A stretch of 9,820 nt of DNA from Kiritimatiellia bacterium (GTDB lineage Bacteria > Verrucomicrobiota > Kiritimatiellia > RFP12 > UBA1067). Where the stretch lies: assembly GCA_017628165.1 (NCBI GenBank), contig JAGBZQ010000013.1, positions 1 through 9,820 of the forward strand, given 5' to 3'. This document shows, in pieces, positions 1 through 6,142 of this stretch (position 1 is its first letter; every line of letters starts with the position of its first letter). The position numbers and the translations under genes were made by a program. Below the pieces are notes generated by a model. That model worked only from the letters and a program-made list of their open reading frames with translations, was not told the origin of the DNA and searched no databases.

Positions 1-252
1 GGTGAAGTTGTTAAGCCAAAAGACTTTGCAATGGGACTTAGAAAATTTATGGCAGATGCGGATTATCGTAATTCGATTGGGCGCAGGAGTAAAGTATATT
101 GCATTAATAATTTTTCGAAGACTTGTATACTTGACAATTGCGAGTCAAAAGGTTTTGCCTTGTCAATGTGCACCTCCTCAGCAAAGCTCTGTACTGAGTT
201 TTGCCAAAAGCGCGATAGTGGCGGTATCTGTGCGAAGAATCCTTTTGCCTAA
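1..252 (+). CDS. possible 3' end of a cysteine-rich protein of unknown function (partial)
   Basis: Frame 1 is open from the window edge to a TAA at 250-252, giving 83 visible residues; any start lies outside the window, although an internal ATG occurs at 31. The residue mix looks protein-like, with many Lys, Arg, Asp, Asn and Gly. Seven Cys occur in the last 50 residues (visible positions 34, 42, 47, 57, 64, 68, 77), which would suit a disulfide-bonded or metal-binding domain. I recognise no family. The last 75 bases run antisense through the end of rsmE, which is well supported, so this would be a convergent overlap. Three of the seven Cys codons fall in that overlap and may be a by-product of rsmE codons. 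Alternatively the stretch is only rsmE downstream sequence. Existence is uncertain. Confidence 0.35.
   Translation, partial: GEVVKPKDFAMGLRKFMADADYRNSIGRRSKVYCINNFSKTCILDNCESKGFALSMCTSSAKLCTEFCQKRDSGGICAKNPFA
131..166. repeat. inverted repeat TTGACAA / TTGTCAA downstream of rsmE
   Basis: TTGACAA at 131-137 is matched by its exact reverse complement TTGTCAA at 160-166, with 22 bases between. A further GTCAA at 144-148 can pair with TTGAC at 131-135, and AAGG at 149-152 can pair with CCTT at 158-161, so several mutually exclusive hairpins are possible. The minus strand has no T-run after the hairpin, so it is not a classical intrinsic terminator, although it sits where the rsmE transcript would end. 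It could be a weak 3' stabilising structure, a protein site, or chance in AT-rich DNA. Confidence 0.35.
171..177 (-). promoter_or_regulatory. strong Shine-Dalgarno-like GGAGGTG directly after the rsmE stop
   Basis: Read on the minus strand, the rsmE TGA (180-178) is followed at once by GGAGGTG, near-perfect anti-16S complementarity and stronger than the weak AAAGG or AGGCG sites before the other genes here. No ATG follows at a suitable distance. The possible starts are TTG at 166-164 (20 codons), ATT at 167-165 (34 codons, stop 65-63), or the GTG inside the motif itself (173-171, same frame as the ATT). None gives a recognisable protein. It may be chance, or the remnant of a lost downstream gene. 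Confidence 0.3.
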
Positions 253-912
253 TGAATAGCGTTTAAATCCCCTCGACTCGAGAAGTTCCACCTCGCCATC
301 GGTCCATCCACCCTCTGGACCGACAGCCAGAAGAAGCCGCCCCGCTCTATCCATAGCACCTGCACCTTGCTCACCTTCCGCATACGGATGTGCCACGATG
401 CGCTCGCTACCAGGGAAAAGTGAATCCACCTCGTCCGTCACGAACTTAAGAAAATTTCTGCGAACTTCAATTACGGGAACTATCGATGACCCTCCTTGCA
501 TAAGCCCATCGACAAGAAGCGGCCTAAATTCGCTCTCCTTGAGAAGCGTAGCTCCCCAAAAAGCCTTTTCAACCTTCCTTGCTCCTACCAAGAAAATCCG
601 TCCCACACCCATCGTAGCAAGCTGCGGAAGAAGCCTCTTCATAACGCGAGGCCGCGGAGGCGCAAGTATCAGATCACACCACGGGTGCAGACTCTCCTTT
701 GTATGCTCCACCAAGACGCGAATACGCGGACAATCCACATCCCCCTCTATTGAAAGAATCGTCCCACTGCCTATCTTGCCGTCAAGCTCGCCCGTCTTTA
801 ACTTCTGCCCAACTTCGCCGTGAAGGACGTTGAGAATATGCAAAGCCCTCGCGCCGGAAAACTCCGCCACCCCATTAGATATTTCAGATTTCTCAAAAAG
901 GATGCGGTTCAT
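178..912 (-). CDS. rsmE: 16S rRNA (uracil1498-N3)-methyltransferase RsmE
   Basis: RsmE methylates N3 of U1498 in helix 44 of 16S rRNA, using S-adenosylmethionine, in the cytoplasm on assembled 30S subunits. The 244-residue product matches the usual family length of about 240. The first 70 or so residues form the PUA-like RNA-binding part (MNRILFEK start, ARALHILNVL). The rest is the SPOUT knot domain, with LAVGPEGGWTDGE at 195-207 and LGKRILRTDTATIALL at 221-236, the cofactor-binding knot signature. The ATG at 912 was chosen because MNRI(L/F) is the family's normal start and it overlaps the TGA of the ABC ATPase gene by one base, so translation is probably coupled. The usual central EQxxR-like stretch reads LMQGGSS at 137-143, with Gln kept but Glu and Arg lost. 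It is the last gene of the purF-nadB-ABC-rsmE unit. Confidence 0.93.
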   Translation of the reverse strand: MNRILFEKSEISNGVAEFSGARALHILNVLHGEVGQKLKTGELDGKIGSGTILSIEGDVDCPRIRVLVEHTKESLHPWCDLILAPPRPRVMKRLLPQLATMGVGRIFLVGARKVEKAFWGATLLKESEFRPLLVDGLMQGGSSIVPVIEVRRNFLKFVTDEVDSLFPGSERIVAHPYAEGEQGAGAMDRAGRLLLAVGPEGGWTDGEVELLESRGFKRYSLGKRILRTDTATIALLAKLSTELC

Positions 913-1709
913 CAGAGAGGCTTTCCGATCTTGGGCACGCTTGCCATTAGATACTGCGTGTATTGCTCCTTTGGATTGGAAAGAACCTCTTTGCAAAAGC
1001 CCTGCTCAACAATCTGCCCCTTATTCATTACAATGATTCTGTCCGCCACATGCTGCACAACACCAATGTCGTGCGTAATAAAGATGATGCTGAGAGACAA
1101 CTTCTTTTTAAGCTCCGCAAGAAGATCTAAGACCTGGGCGCGAATCGTAAGATCCAGCGCGGAGACGGCCTCATCGCAGATGAGAAGTTCAGGCTTGAGG
1201 GAAATTGCGCGCGCAATGCAAAGGCGCTGACGCTGCCCGCCCGAAAACTCGTGCGGATAGCGGTCTAAAATATTATCCGGCATTCCCACAGATTCAAGAA
1301 GCTCAATCGCCTTCGCCCGACGCTCCGCCTTCGTGCACAGGCCGTGATATACCATTCCCTCCGTCAAAATCTCCATGACGGTGTGGCGCGGATTGAGCGC
1401 TGCCTGCGGATCCTGAAACACCACCTGCACCTTGCGACGATACTCAAGAACATCCTTGCCTTGAAGCTTGAGAATATCCCTGCCATCAAGCTTTATCGTG
1501 CCGCCGCAAGGCCTGTTGAGCATCAGGATCGAACGGCTTGTGGTGGATTTGCCGCAACCCGATTCTCCCACAACACCAAGCGTCTCGCCGCGCTTCAGAT
1601 CAAAGCTTACGCCGTCCACCGCCTTGATGTAATGATCCACCAAGCCGAACAAGCCCTTACGAACAGGGAAATATACTTTTAAATCACGAACCTCAAGAAT
1701 ATTATCCAT
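912..1709 (-). CDS. oligopeptide/dipeptide ABC transporter ATP-binding protein (OppF/DppF type)
   Basis: This is the cytoplasmic ATPase that powers a peptide-family (Opp/Dpp/nickel) importer. The 265-residue product has every nucleotide-binding motif in order: Walker A GESGCGKST (48-56), Q-loop Gln99 in FQDPQAALNPR, signature FSGGQRQR (155-162), Walker B LLICDE (175-180), D-loop SALD (183-186) and the switch His213 in ITHD. The QDPxxALNPR and YPHEFSGGQRQR wording is typical of OppF/DppF. The end, KEQYTQYLMASVPK, is the start of the oligopeptide C-terminal region, but the protein stops about 50 residues short of a typical OppF. The ATG at 1709 was chosen because the ABC fold begins there (MDNILEVRDLKVYFP); the open frame upstream runs antisense of nothing recognisable and overlaps nadB. 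One base separates it from the nadB stop. No permease, binding protein or OppD partner is in the window. Confidence 0.9.
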   Translation of the reverse strand: MDNILEVRDLKVYFPVRKGLFGLVDHYIKAVDGVSFDLKRGETLGVVGESGCGKSTTSRSILMLNRPCGGTIKLDGRDILKLQGKDVLEYRRKVQVVFQDPQAALNPRHTVMEILTEGMVYHGLCTKAERRAKAIELLESVGMPDNILDRYPHEFSGGQRQRLCIARAISLKPELLICDEAVSALDLTIRAQVLDLLAELKKKLSLSIIFITHDIGVVQHVADRIIVMNKGQIVEQGFCKEVLSNPKEQYTQYLMASVPKIGKPL

Positions 1710-1710
1710 T

Positions 1711-3306
1711 TTATTTGCCTTTAAAGCCATCCAAAATCGTCTGCTTGACCTTCGCCGCCATTCTTGGGTAATCGAGCGTATAATGCAGCCCGCGGCTCTC
1801 TCGCCTCTTGCGCGCCGAGCGGACGATAAGCTCTGCACATACGGCAAGATTGCGCAACTCCAGAGTATCGGGAGTGACGAGATATCGGAAATAGTAGTCG
1901 TGTATTTCCTGGCGCAACGTCTTAAGGCGGCGGGCCGCTCTGTCAAGACGCTTGTCCGTGCGAACGATCCCCACATAATCCCACATCAGCCTGCGAATTT
2001 CATCCCACATGTGCGCCACCAAAACAGCCTCATCTGGAGGAACGGCGGCGCCCGTCTTCCACGCAGGAATCTTAGGCGGCTTGGATGAAGAGAACGTCTG
2101 CGGCTTGGGCCCGATTCGCCCTGCGGTAAGCCGAGCGCACACAAGAGCCTCCATAAGGGAGTTTGAGGCCAAACGGTTCGCGCCATGAAGGCCCGTCGAT
2201 GCACACTCTCCCACCGCAGAAAGCCCGGGTATGGAGGTTTCGCCCTCACACGTTGCCTTGATTCCACCGCAAGCGTAGTGCGCCGCGGGAACTATAGGAA
2301 TCAGATCCTTGGCCATATCAATCCCGAAGGACAGACACTTGCTGTAGATGTTCGGGAATCGCCTCTGGAGATATGCACGACCCTTCTTCCTGATATCCAG
2401 ATACATGCAGTCGTCACCGGTGCGCTTCATTTCAGAATCAATTGACCGCGCCACGACATCACGCGGAGCAAGCGAAGCGCGCGGATCGTATCTGTGCATG
2501 AACTCGCGGCCGCTCTTGTCCACGAGAACAGCTCCCTCGCCGCGCACGGCCTCGGAAATGAGAAAGCGCTTAGCCTGCGGATGATAGAGACATGTAGGAT
2601 GAAACTGGATAAACTCCATGTTTTCGATCTTAGCGCCGGCTCTCCATGCAAGAGCGACGCCATCTCCGGTGGCGCAATCGGGATTGCAGGTGTAAAGATA
2701 CACCTTGCCGCACCCGCCTGTTGCAAGAATCGTATTAGGGGAACGGATGGCATAAATCTCACCGGAGGACTTATCCATCACATACGCTCCTATGCAGCGT
2801 CTCTCGCCAGGGATGCCGATGCGATTCGTCATCACAAGATCTATGACCACCGTCTTTTCACGCACGTCGATACCGCTCTTCTTAACGGATTTTATCATTG
2901 CCTTCTGGCACTTCTCGCCAGTAATATCACCGGCGTGAAAAATTCGCCTTGCACTGTGGCCACCCTCGCGCGTCAAATCCCACGATCCATCCTCCCTGCG
3001 GGCGAACTTTACACCGCAATCAATAAGATCGCGAATAGCCTCAGGTGCATGCTCGCATATTTTGTGAACCACTTTCGTATTGCCGAGCCACGCGCCCGCA
3101 ATCATAGTATCGCGCGCGTGCTTGTCAAACGTATCGGAAGGATCCATCACGCAGCAGATGCCGCCTTGAGCAAAATTGGAGTTGCAATCGTTGAGAGCGC
3201 CCTTGGAAACGACGACGACTTTGCCGTAGCTCGCCAGATGAAGCGCGCTCATAAGCCCAGCCATGCCGGAGCCTACGACAAAATAATCGCAGTCTACAAT
3301 TTTCAT
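1711..3306 (-). CDS. nadB: L-aspartate oxidase NadB
   Basis: NadB is an FAD enzyme that oxidises L-aspartate to iminoaspartate, the first step of de novo NAD synthesis; NadA then makes quinolinate. The 531-residue length is normal. The dinucleotide-binding motif VVGSGMAGLMSALHLA is at 10-25, SNFAQGG at 43-49, and REGGHSARRIFHAGDITG, the substrate-binding stretch of the succinate dehydrogenase/fumarate reductase/NadB family, at 113-130. Further on are EFIQFHPTCLY (231-241), AVRGEGA, PRDVVARSI (281-289), AHYACGGI (342-349) and GLHGANRLASNSLMEALV (372-389). RESRGLHYTLDYP near 502-514 is the NadB-type C-terminal signature and argues against a succinate dehydrogenase subunit. The ATG at 3306 overlaps the end of the purF-like gene in the four bases ATGA. 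The open frame continues 16 codons upstream, but the fold starts at MKIVDCDYFVVG. nadA and nadC are not in the window. Confidence 0.95.
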   Translation of the reverse strand: MKIVDCDYFVVGSGMAGLMSALHLASYGKVVVVSKGALNDCNSNFAQGGICCVMDPSDTFDKHARDTMIAGAWLGNTKVVHKICEHAPEAIRDLIDCGVKFARREDGSWDLTREGGHSARRIFHAGDITGEKCQKAMIKSVKKSGIDVREKTVVIDLVMTNRIGIPGERRCIGAYVMDKSSGEIYAIRSPNTILATGGCGKVYLYTCNPDCATGDGVALAWRAGAKIENMEFIQFHPTCLYHPQAKRFLISEAVRGEGAVLVDKSGREFMHRYDPRASLAPRDVVARSIDSEMKRTGDDCMYLDIRKKGRAYLQRRFPNIYSKCLSFGIDMAKDLIPIVPAAHYACGGIKATCEGETSIPGLSAVGECASTGLHGANRLASNSLMEALVCARLTAGRIGPKPQTFSSSKPPKIPAWKTGAAVPPDEAVLVAHMWDEIRRLMWDYVGIVRTDKRLDRAARRLKTLRQEIHDYYFRYLVTPDTLELRNLAVCAELIVRSARKRRESRGLHYTLDYPRMAAKVKQTILDGFKGK

Positions 3307-4778
3307 TGGGCACACTCTTTGCAAGCACAAGAACAACCGCCACCACACTGGCATCCCTTGCCGTCAAGTGAAATATCCTTGCCCGTCCAGCAGTACGTAC
3401 AAAGATTTTCTGCAGGAAGGCCAATAGCCTTTATGAGATCGTCGAGATGCTGGAACGCAAGCGTAGTGAGATTGAGTTTCTCACGGATGAACTCAACCAT
3501 ACGCTTATAGCAATCACTCTCAGGATCGGTATACTTTGAAACATCCGCGCCTTCACCCTCGTGACCGCGAATATATCGGCGGGTAATAAGATCGTATTCG
3601 CTCTTGGAGCGCGAGAAGTTCAAGAATCGGCACGGATAAAAAAGCGGCGGACATGCGATGCGCATGTGCGTCTCAAGACAGCCTTCGGCGTAAAACTTAG
3701 TGGCCTGCTTGCCGAGCTGCGTTCCGCGAACGATGGAGTCGTCGCAAAAGACGAGCTTTTTGTTCTTGATGAGCGCAGGAATCGGAATAAGCTTCATCGA
3801 TGCCACACGCTCACGCTGACGCTGATCCTGCGGCATGAATGAACGCGACCACGTGGGCGTGTACTTGACGAACGGCCGCGCATACTTGATGCCGGCCTCG
3901 TGAGCATAGCCAAGCGCGTGCGAAATTCCAGACTCCGGAATGCCGCATGCCGCATCAGCATCTGTGGGAGTGCGCTTTGCAAGCGCGCTCCCGCAGCGAT
4001 AACGCGTCATTTCAACATTGCGCCCTTCGTATGAAGAAGCCGGGAAGCCGAAGTAAACCCAAAGAAATGAGCAGATCGCCATCTGCTTGCCGGGCGGCAC
4101 AAGAGTAATGTCAACTTCGGGCGTAAGCTCAACGATTTCGCCTGGACCGATGTCACGCACATAATCATAGCCAAGATTATCAAGCGCGCAACTTTCCATG
4201 ATAGCCATCATCGACCCGTCCTTCTTGCCAAGAATCACGGGCGTGCGGCCGTAGCGATCCCGCGCGGCATACAAGCGGCCCTTGTCGTCTGCAACAAGAA
4301 TCGAGCAGCTGCCGGTGATTTTGCTCTGGACATACTTAATGCCCTCAACGATAGACGACTGCGTTGCGATAAGAGCGGAAACAACTTCAGTAGGCCCCAC
4401 CATTCCGCTCGTCGTCGAAAACTGAAGCTGCATGGAATTATTCGTGAAAAGCTCCTGCTTAAGAGCCTCTATATTCTCTAGATAGCCAACCGTGGCAATC
4501 GCAAAAGCGCCGAACTTGGAACACATCACAAGCGGCTGTGGATCGGTATCAGATATAACTCCCAAACCTACGTTGCCTGAAAAATTAGGAACATCATTCT
4601 CAAACTTGCTTCTGAAAGGTGAATTCTGGATGTTATGAATGGAACGCTGGAATCCCTGAGACTCGTTCCACACGGCCATGCCGCCCCTATGCGTCCCCAA
4701 ATGGGAATGATAATCTGTCCCGTAGAACAGATCCATAACACAATCTATTTTTGAGACTACTCCGCAAAAGCCGCCCAT
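3303..4778 (-). CDS. purF: amidophosphoribosyltransferase-like protein (PurF family) with Cys-rich tail
   Basis: PurF transfers glutamine-derived ammonia to PRPP, giving phosphoribosylamine, the first step of purine synthesis. The 491-residue protein has an N-terminal Ntn-type glutaminase domain (about 5-240) and a C-terminal phosphoribosyltransferase domain (about 240-450). The likely nucleophile is Cys5 in MGGFCGVVS, which needs removal of a four-residue propeptide. The PRPP loop VFCDDSIVRGTQ (343-354) and flexible-loop region SFMPQDQRQRERVASMKL (313-330) are well kept. By eye, the usual RYST-type Arg and NGN oxyanion pair read GVISDTD (73-79) and ATVGYLEN (95-102), so glutaminase chemistry is uncertain. 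Cys236, Cys383, Cys460 and Cys463 match the positions expected for the [4Fe-4S] ligands of Bacillus-type PurF. Six more Cys lie at 476-489. It is the first gene of the coupled cluster, with a promoter about 40 bases upstream and an AAAGGCG ribosome site. Confidence 0.85.
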   Translation of the reverse strand: MGGFCGVVSKIDCVMDLFYGTDYHSHLGTHRGGMAVWNESQGFQRSIHNIQNSPFRSKFENDVPNFSGNVGLGVISDTDPQPLVMCSKFGAFAIATVGYLENIEALKQELFTNNSMQLQFSTTSGMVGPTEVVSALIATQSSIVEGIKYVQSKITGSCSILVADDKGRLYAARDRYGRTPVILGKKDGSMMAIMESCALDNLGYDYVRDIGPGEIVELTPEVDITLVPPGKQMAICSFLWVYFGFPASSYEGRNVEMTRYRCGSALAKRTPTDADAACGIPESGISHALGYAHEAGIKYARPFVKYTPTWSRSFMPQDQRQRERVASMKLIPIPALIKNKKLVFCDDSIVRGTQLGKQATKFYAEGCLETHMRIACPPLFYPCRFLNFSRSKSEYDLITRRYIRGHEGEGADVSKYTDPESDCYKRMVEFIREKLNLTTLAFQHLDDLIKAIGLPAENLCTYCWTGKDISLDGKGCQCGGGCSCACKECAQ

Positions 4779-4813
4779 ATTTTTCGCCTTTTATGATTTT
4801 AGAATTTACCTTA

Positions 4814-4844
4814 ATTATATCATTTTCCGCGGCAGATCATCCAA
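4814..4844 (-). promoter_or_regulatory. extended -10 promoter for the purF-nadB-ABC-rsmE cluster
   Basis: On the minus strand a perfect TATAAT (4819-4814) is preceded by TG plus one base, forming TGATATAAT, an extended -10 element. A weak -35 candidate, TTGGAT (4844-4839), sits 19 bases upstream, longer than the ideal 17, but extended -10 promoters tolerate a poor -35. Transcription would start near 4807, leaving a leader of about 30 bases with AAAGGCG before the ATG at 4778. No riboswitch or attenuator fits in so short a leader. Confidence 0.65.
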
Positions 4845-4885
4845 CTTTTTAAGCGAAAAGAGGATTGTTAGAACAAATTTTTCCA

Positions 4886-4901
4886 ATGCGTTTTTATGCG
4901 T
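4886..4901. repeat. direct repeat ATGCGT, ten bases apart, upstream of the purF promoter
   Basis: ATGCGT occurs at 4886-4891 and again at 4896-4901, separated by TTTT, so the two copies lie about one helical turn apart on the same face of the DNA. They are about 65 to 85 bases upstream of the purF -10 and behind the tRNA. The spacing would suit a regulator with tandem half-sites. No regulator can be named, and chance is quite possible. Apart from this and the promoter, I see nothing in the 170 bases between the tRNA and purF; no clear intrinsic terminator follows the tRNA. Confidence 0.25.
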
Positions 4902-4948
4902 CCAGGTTTTAATCGGGAAAGCTGCCGGGATTTAGATTCAATTGCGAA

Positions 4949-5024
4949 TGGAGCCAGGCACAGGAGTCGAACCCGCAACCCTCTCATTACAAATGAGATG
5001 CACTGCCAATTGTGCTAGCCTGGC
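4949..5024 (-). tRNA. tRNA-Thr (anticodon UGU), CCA encoded
   Basis: The minus strand folds into a full 76-base cloverleaf. The acceptor arms GCCAGGC and GCCTGGC pair over all seven positions, followed by discriminator T and an encoded CCA (4951-4949). The D arm is GCAC/GTGC with loop AATTGGCA. The anticodon arm is TCTCA/TGAGA around TTTGTAA, placing anticodon TGT at 4991-4989, which reads ACA threonine codons. The variable loop has five bases, and the T arm GCGGG/CCTGT closes a TTCGACT loop with two G-U pairs. It lies between the prolidase-family gene and purF on the same strand. Confidence 0.97.
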
Positions 5025-5040
5025 GTAAGAAACAGACTAC

Positions 5041-5069
5041 AGTTTACCAAATATGACCTAAGTAATCAA
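5041..5069 (-). promoter_or_regulatory. sigma70-like promoter of the tRNA-Thr gene
   Basis: On the minus strand TTGATT (5069-5064) and TAAACT (5046-5041) are spaced by exactly 17 bases. The expected start, near 5034, is about 10 bases before the mature 5' end of the tRNA at 5024, the usual arrangement for a tRNA gene. The promoter begins four bases after the stop codon of the upstream peptidase gene, so read-through from that gene is also possible. Confidence 0.65.
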
Positions 5070-5073
5070 CCCC

Positions 5074-6132
5074 TCACTTCGCAGAAGAGCTCAAAACTTC
5101 ACATCCATCCTCTGTAATGAGGACAAGATCCTCCACTCTGACGCCAAGATTTCCAAGAAGATAGACTCCCGGCTCAATCGTTATCACCATCCCTGGCTTG
5201 AGCACCGTCTTACTCTTTTTTGAGACTCCCGGCGCTTCATGGACTTCAAGCCCCACACCATGACCAAGAGAATGGCCGAAGGCTTTGCCAAAAGAATTCT
5301 TTGAGAGGAAGTTTCTCGCCACGGCATCAAGCTTTGCTGCAGTAATTCCACTTTTCGCCGCCGCTATAGCGCGCTCATTCGCCTCGCGCACAAGATCGTA
5401 CACCTTCCTATAAAGCTTGGATGGTCTTGGCCCCACAATATTGCGCGTCATATCAGAAGCATATCCGCCAAGCTTTACGCCCATATCCACAAGTATCGGC
5501 TTCAGTCCATCCCACAGCGTATCGTCTGGAACATGATGACACTCGGCAGCATTCTCGCCTATGCAGACAATCGTTTCAAATGCTTCACCATCTCCGTAGT
5601 CAATCATGAGGCGCTTGATTTTGCGGGCCATATCGCGCTCTGTCATGCCAGGAGCAAACTGCGAGCTCGCCTCAGCCCAAATCCTGTCATTTAGCCGCGC
5701 CGCCGCCTTGATTGCGGCAATCTCGCTTTCCGTCTTCACTGCACGCAGAGCTATAAGATCTCCTTCGATATCCACCAATTCCGCCTTCGGAAAAATCTTT
5801 TCCAATCGGAGATAGAGCGAATGCGGCACGGACGCCTCATATCCCACCTTTGAAAACTTCAACCCGCGCACAGACAAAGGCTTTTTGCCGCTCAACTTGG
5901 CAATATCGGCAATCACAAGATACGGAGCTAAGCGCTCCACAGCCGGAACATACCTAAAGTCCGTGTAAAAAAGAATCTGCTTACGCGTAACCAGCAAGCA
6001 GGCGTTGTCGCAATCAACACCTGTAAGCGCCCTGATATTATGCTGCGAAAACACAACAGCAGCATCAAGAGAATTCTTTTCCAATGCGTCCGCAAATGCC
6101 TTAAGACGCGCATCAAATGGATTTTTCTTCAT
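5074..6132 (-). CDS. M24B metallopeptidase: Xaa-Pro aminopeptidase / prolidase family
   Basis: Enzymes of this family use two metal ions, often Mn or Co, to release N-terminal residues linked to proline (aminopeptidase P) or to split Xaa-Pro dipeptides (prolidase). The 352-residue product has an N-terminal creatinase-like domain (about 5-130) and a pita-bread catalytic domain (about 135-345). The five expected metal ligands are visible: Asp216 in ILVDMG, Asp227 in ASDMTR, His291 in GHSLGHGVGLEVHE, Glu320 in ITIEPGVY and Glu334 in VRVEDLVLI. His298 is the likely catalytic histidine. There is no signal peptide, so it is cytoplasmic. The length fits the short aminopeptidase P/YpdF/PepQ group, and sequence reading alone does not separate these. 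The ATG at 6132 is 10 bases after the DsbD-like stop, so the two are probably cotranscribed; the ribosome site is weak (GTGGTG). Confidence 0.92.
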   Translation of the reverse strand: MKKNPFDARLKAFADALEKNSLDAAVVFSQHNIRALTGVDCDNACLLVTRKQILFYTDFRYVPAVERLAPYLVIADIAKLSGKKPLSVRGLKFSKVGYEASVPHSLYLRLEKIFPKAELVDIEGDLIALRAVKTESEIAAIKAAARLNDRIWAEASSQFAPGMTERDMARKIKRLMIDYGDGEAFETIVCIGENAAECHHVPDDTLWDGLKPILVDMGVKLGGYASDMTRNIVGPRPSKLYRKVYDLVREANERAIAAAKSGITAAKLDAVARNFLSKNSFGKAFGHSLGHGVGLEVHEAPGVSKKSKTVLKPGMVITIEPGVYLLGNLGVRVEDLVLITEDGCEVLSSSAK

Positions 6133-6142
6133 TTCACCACTC

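Noticed and set aside
2..259. Alternative plus-strand frame 2 at the left edge
   Set aside because: Its Leu/Ile-heavy sequence is less protein-like than frame 1, it has no visible ribosome site, and it overlaps rsmE.
1710..1976. Longer N-terminus for the ABC ATPase beginning at 1976
   Set aside because: The extra 89 residues are Arg/Ser-rich, unlike any ABC protein, and would overlap the conserved C-terminus of nadB.
2494..3510. 338-codon open frame on the plus strand
   Set aside because: It lies antisense across well-supported nadB and the purF-like 3' end, has no recognisable motif and is explained by codon bias on the opposite strand.
4896..4948. Possible intrinsic terminator behind the tRNA
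   Set aside because: Only AATC/GATT arms around a mismatched GC segment can be paired and no T-run follows, so the structure is too weak to call.
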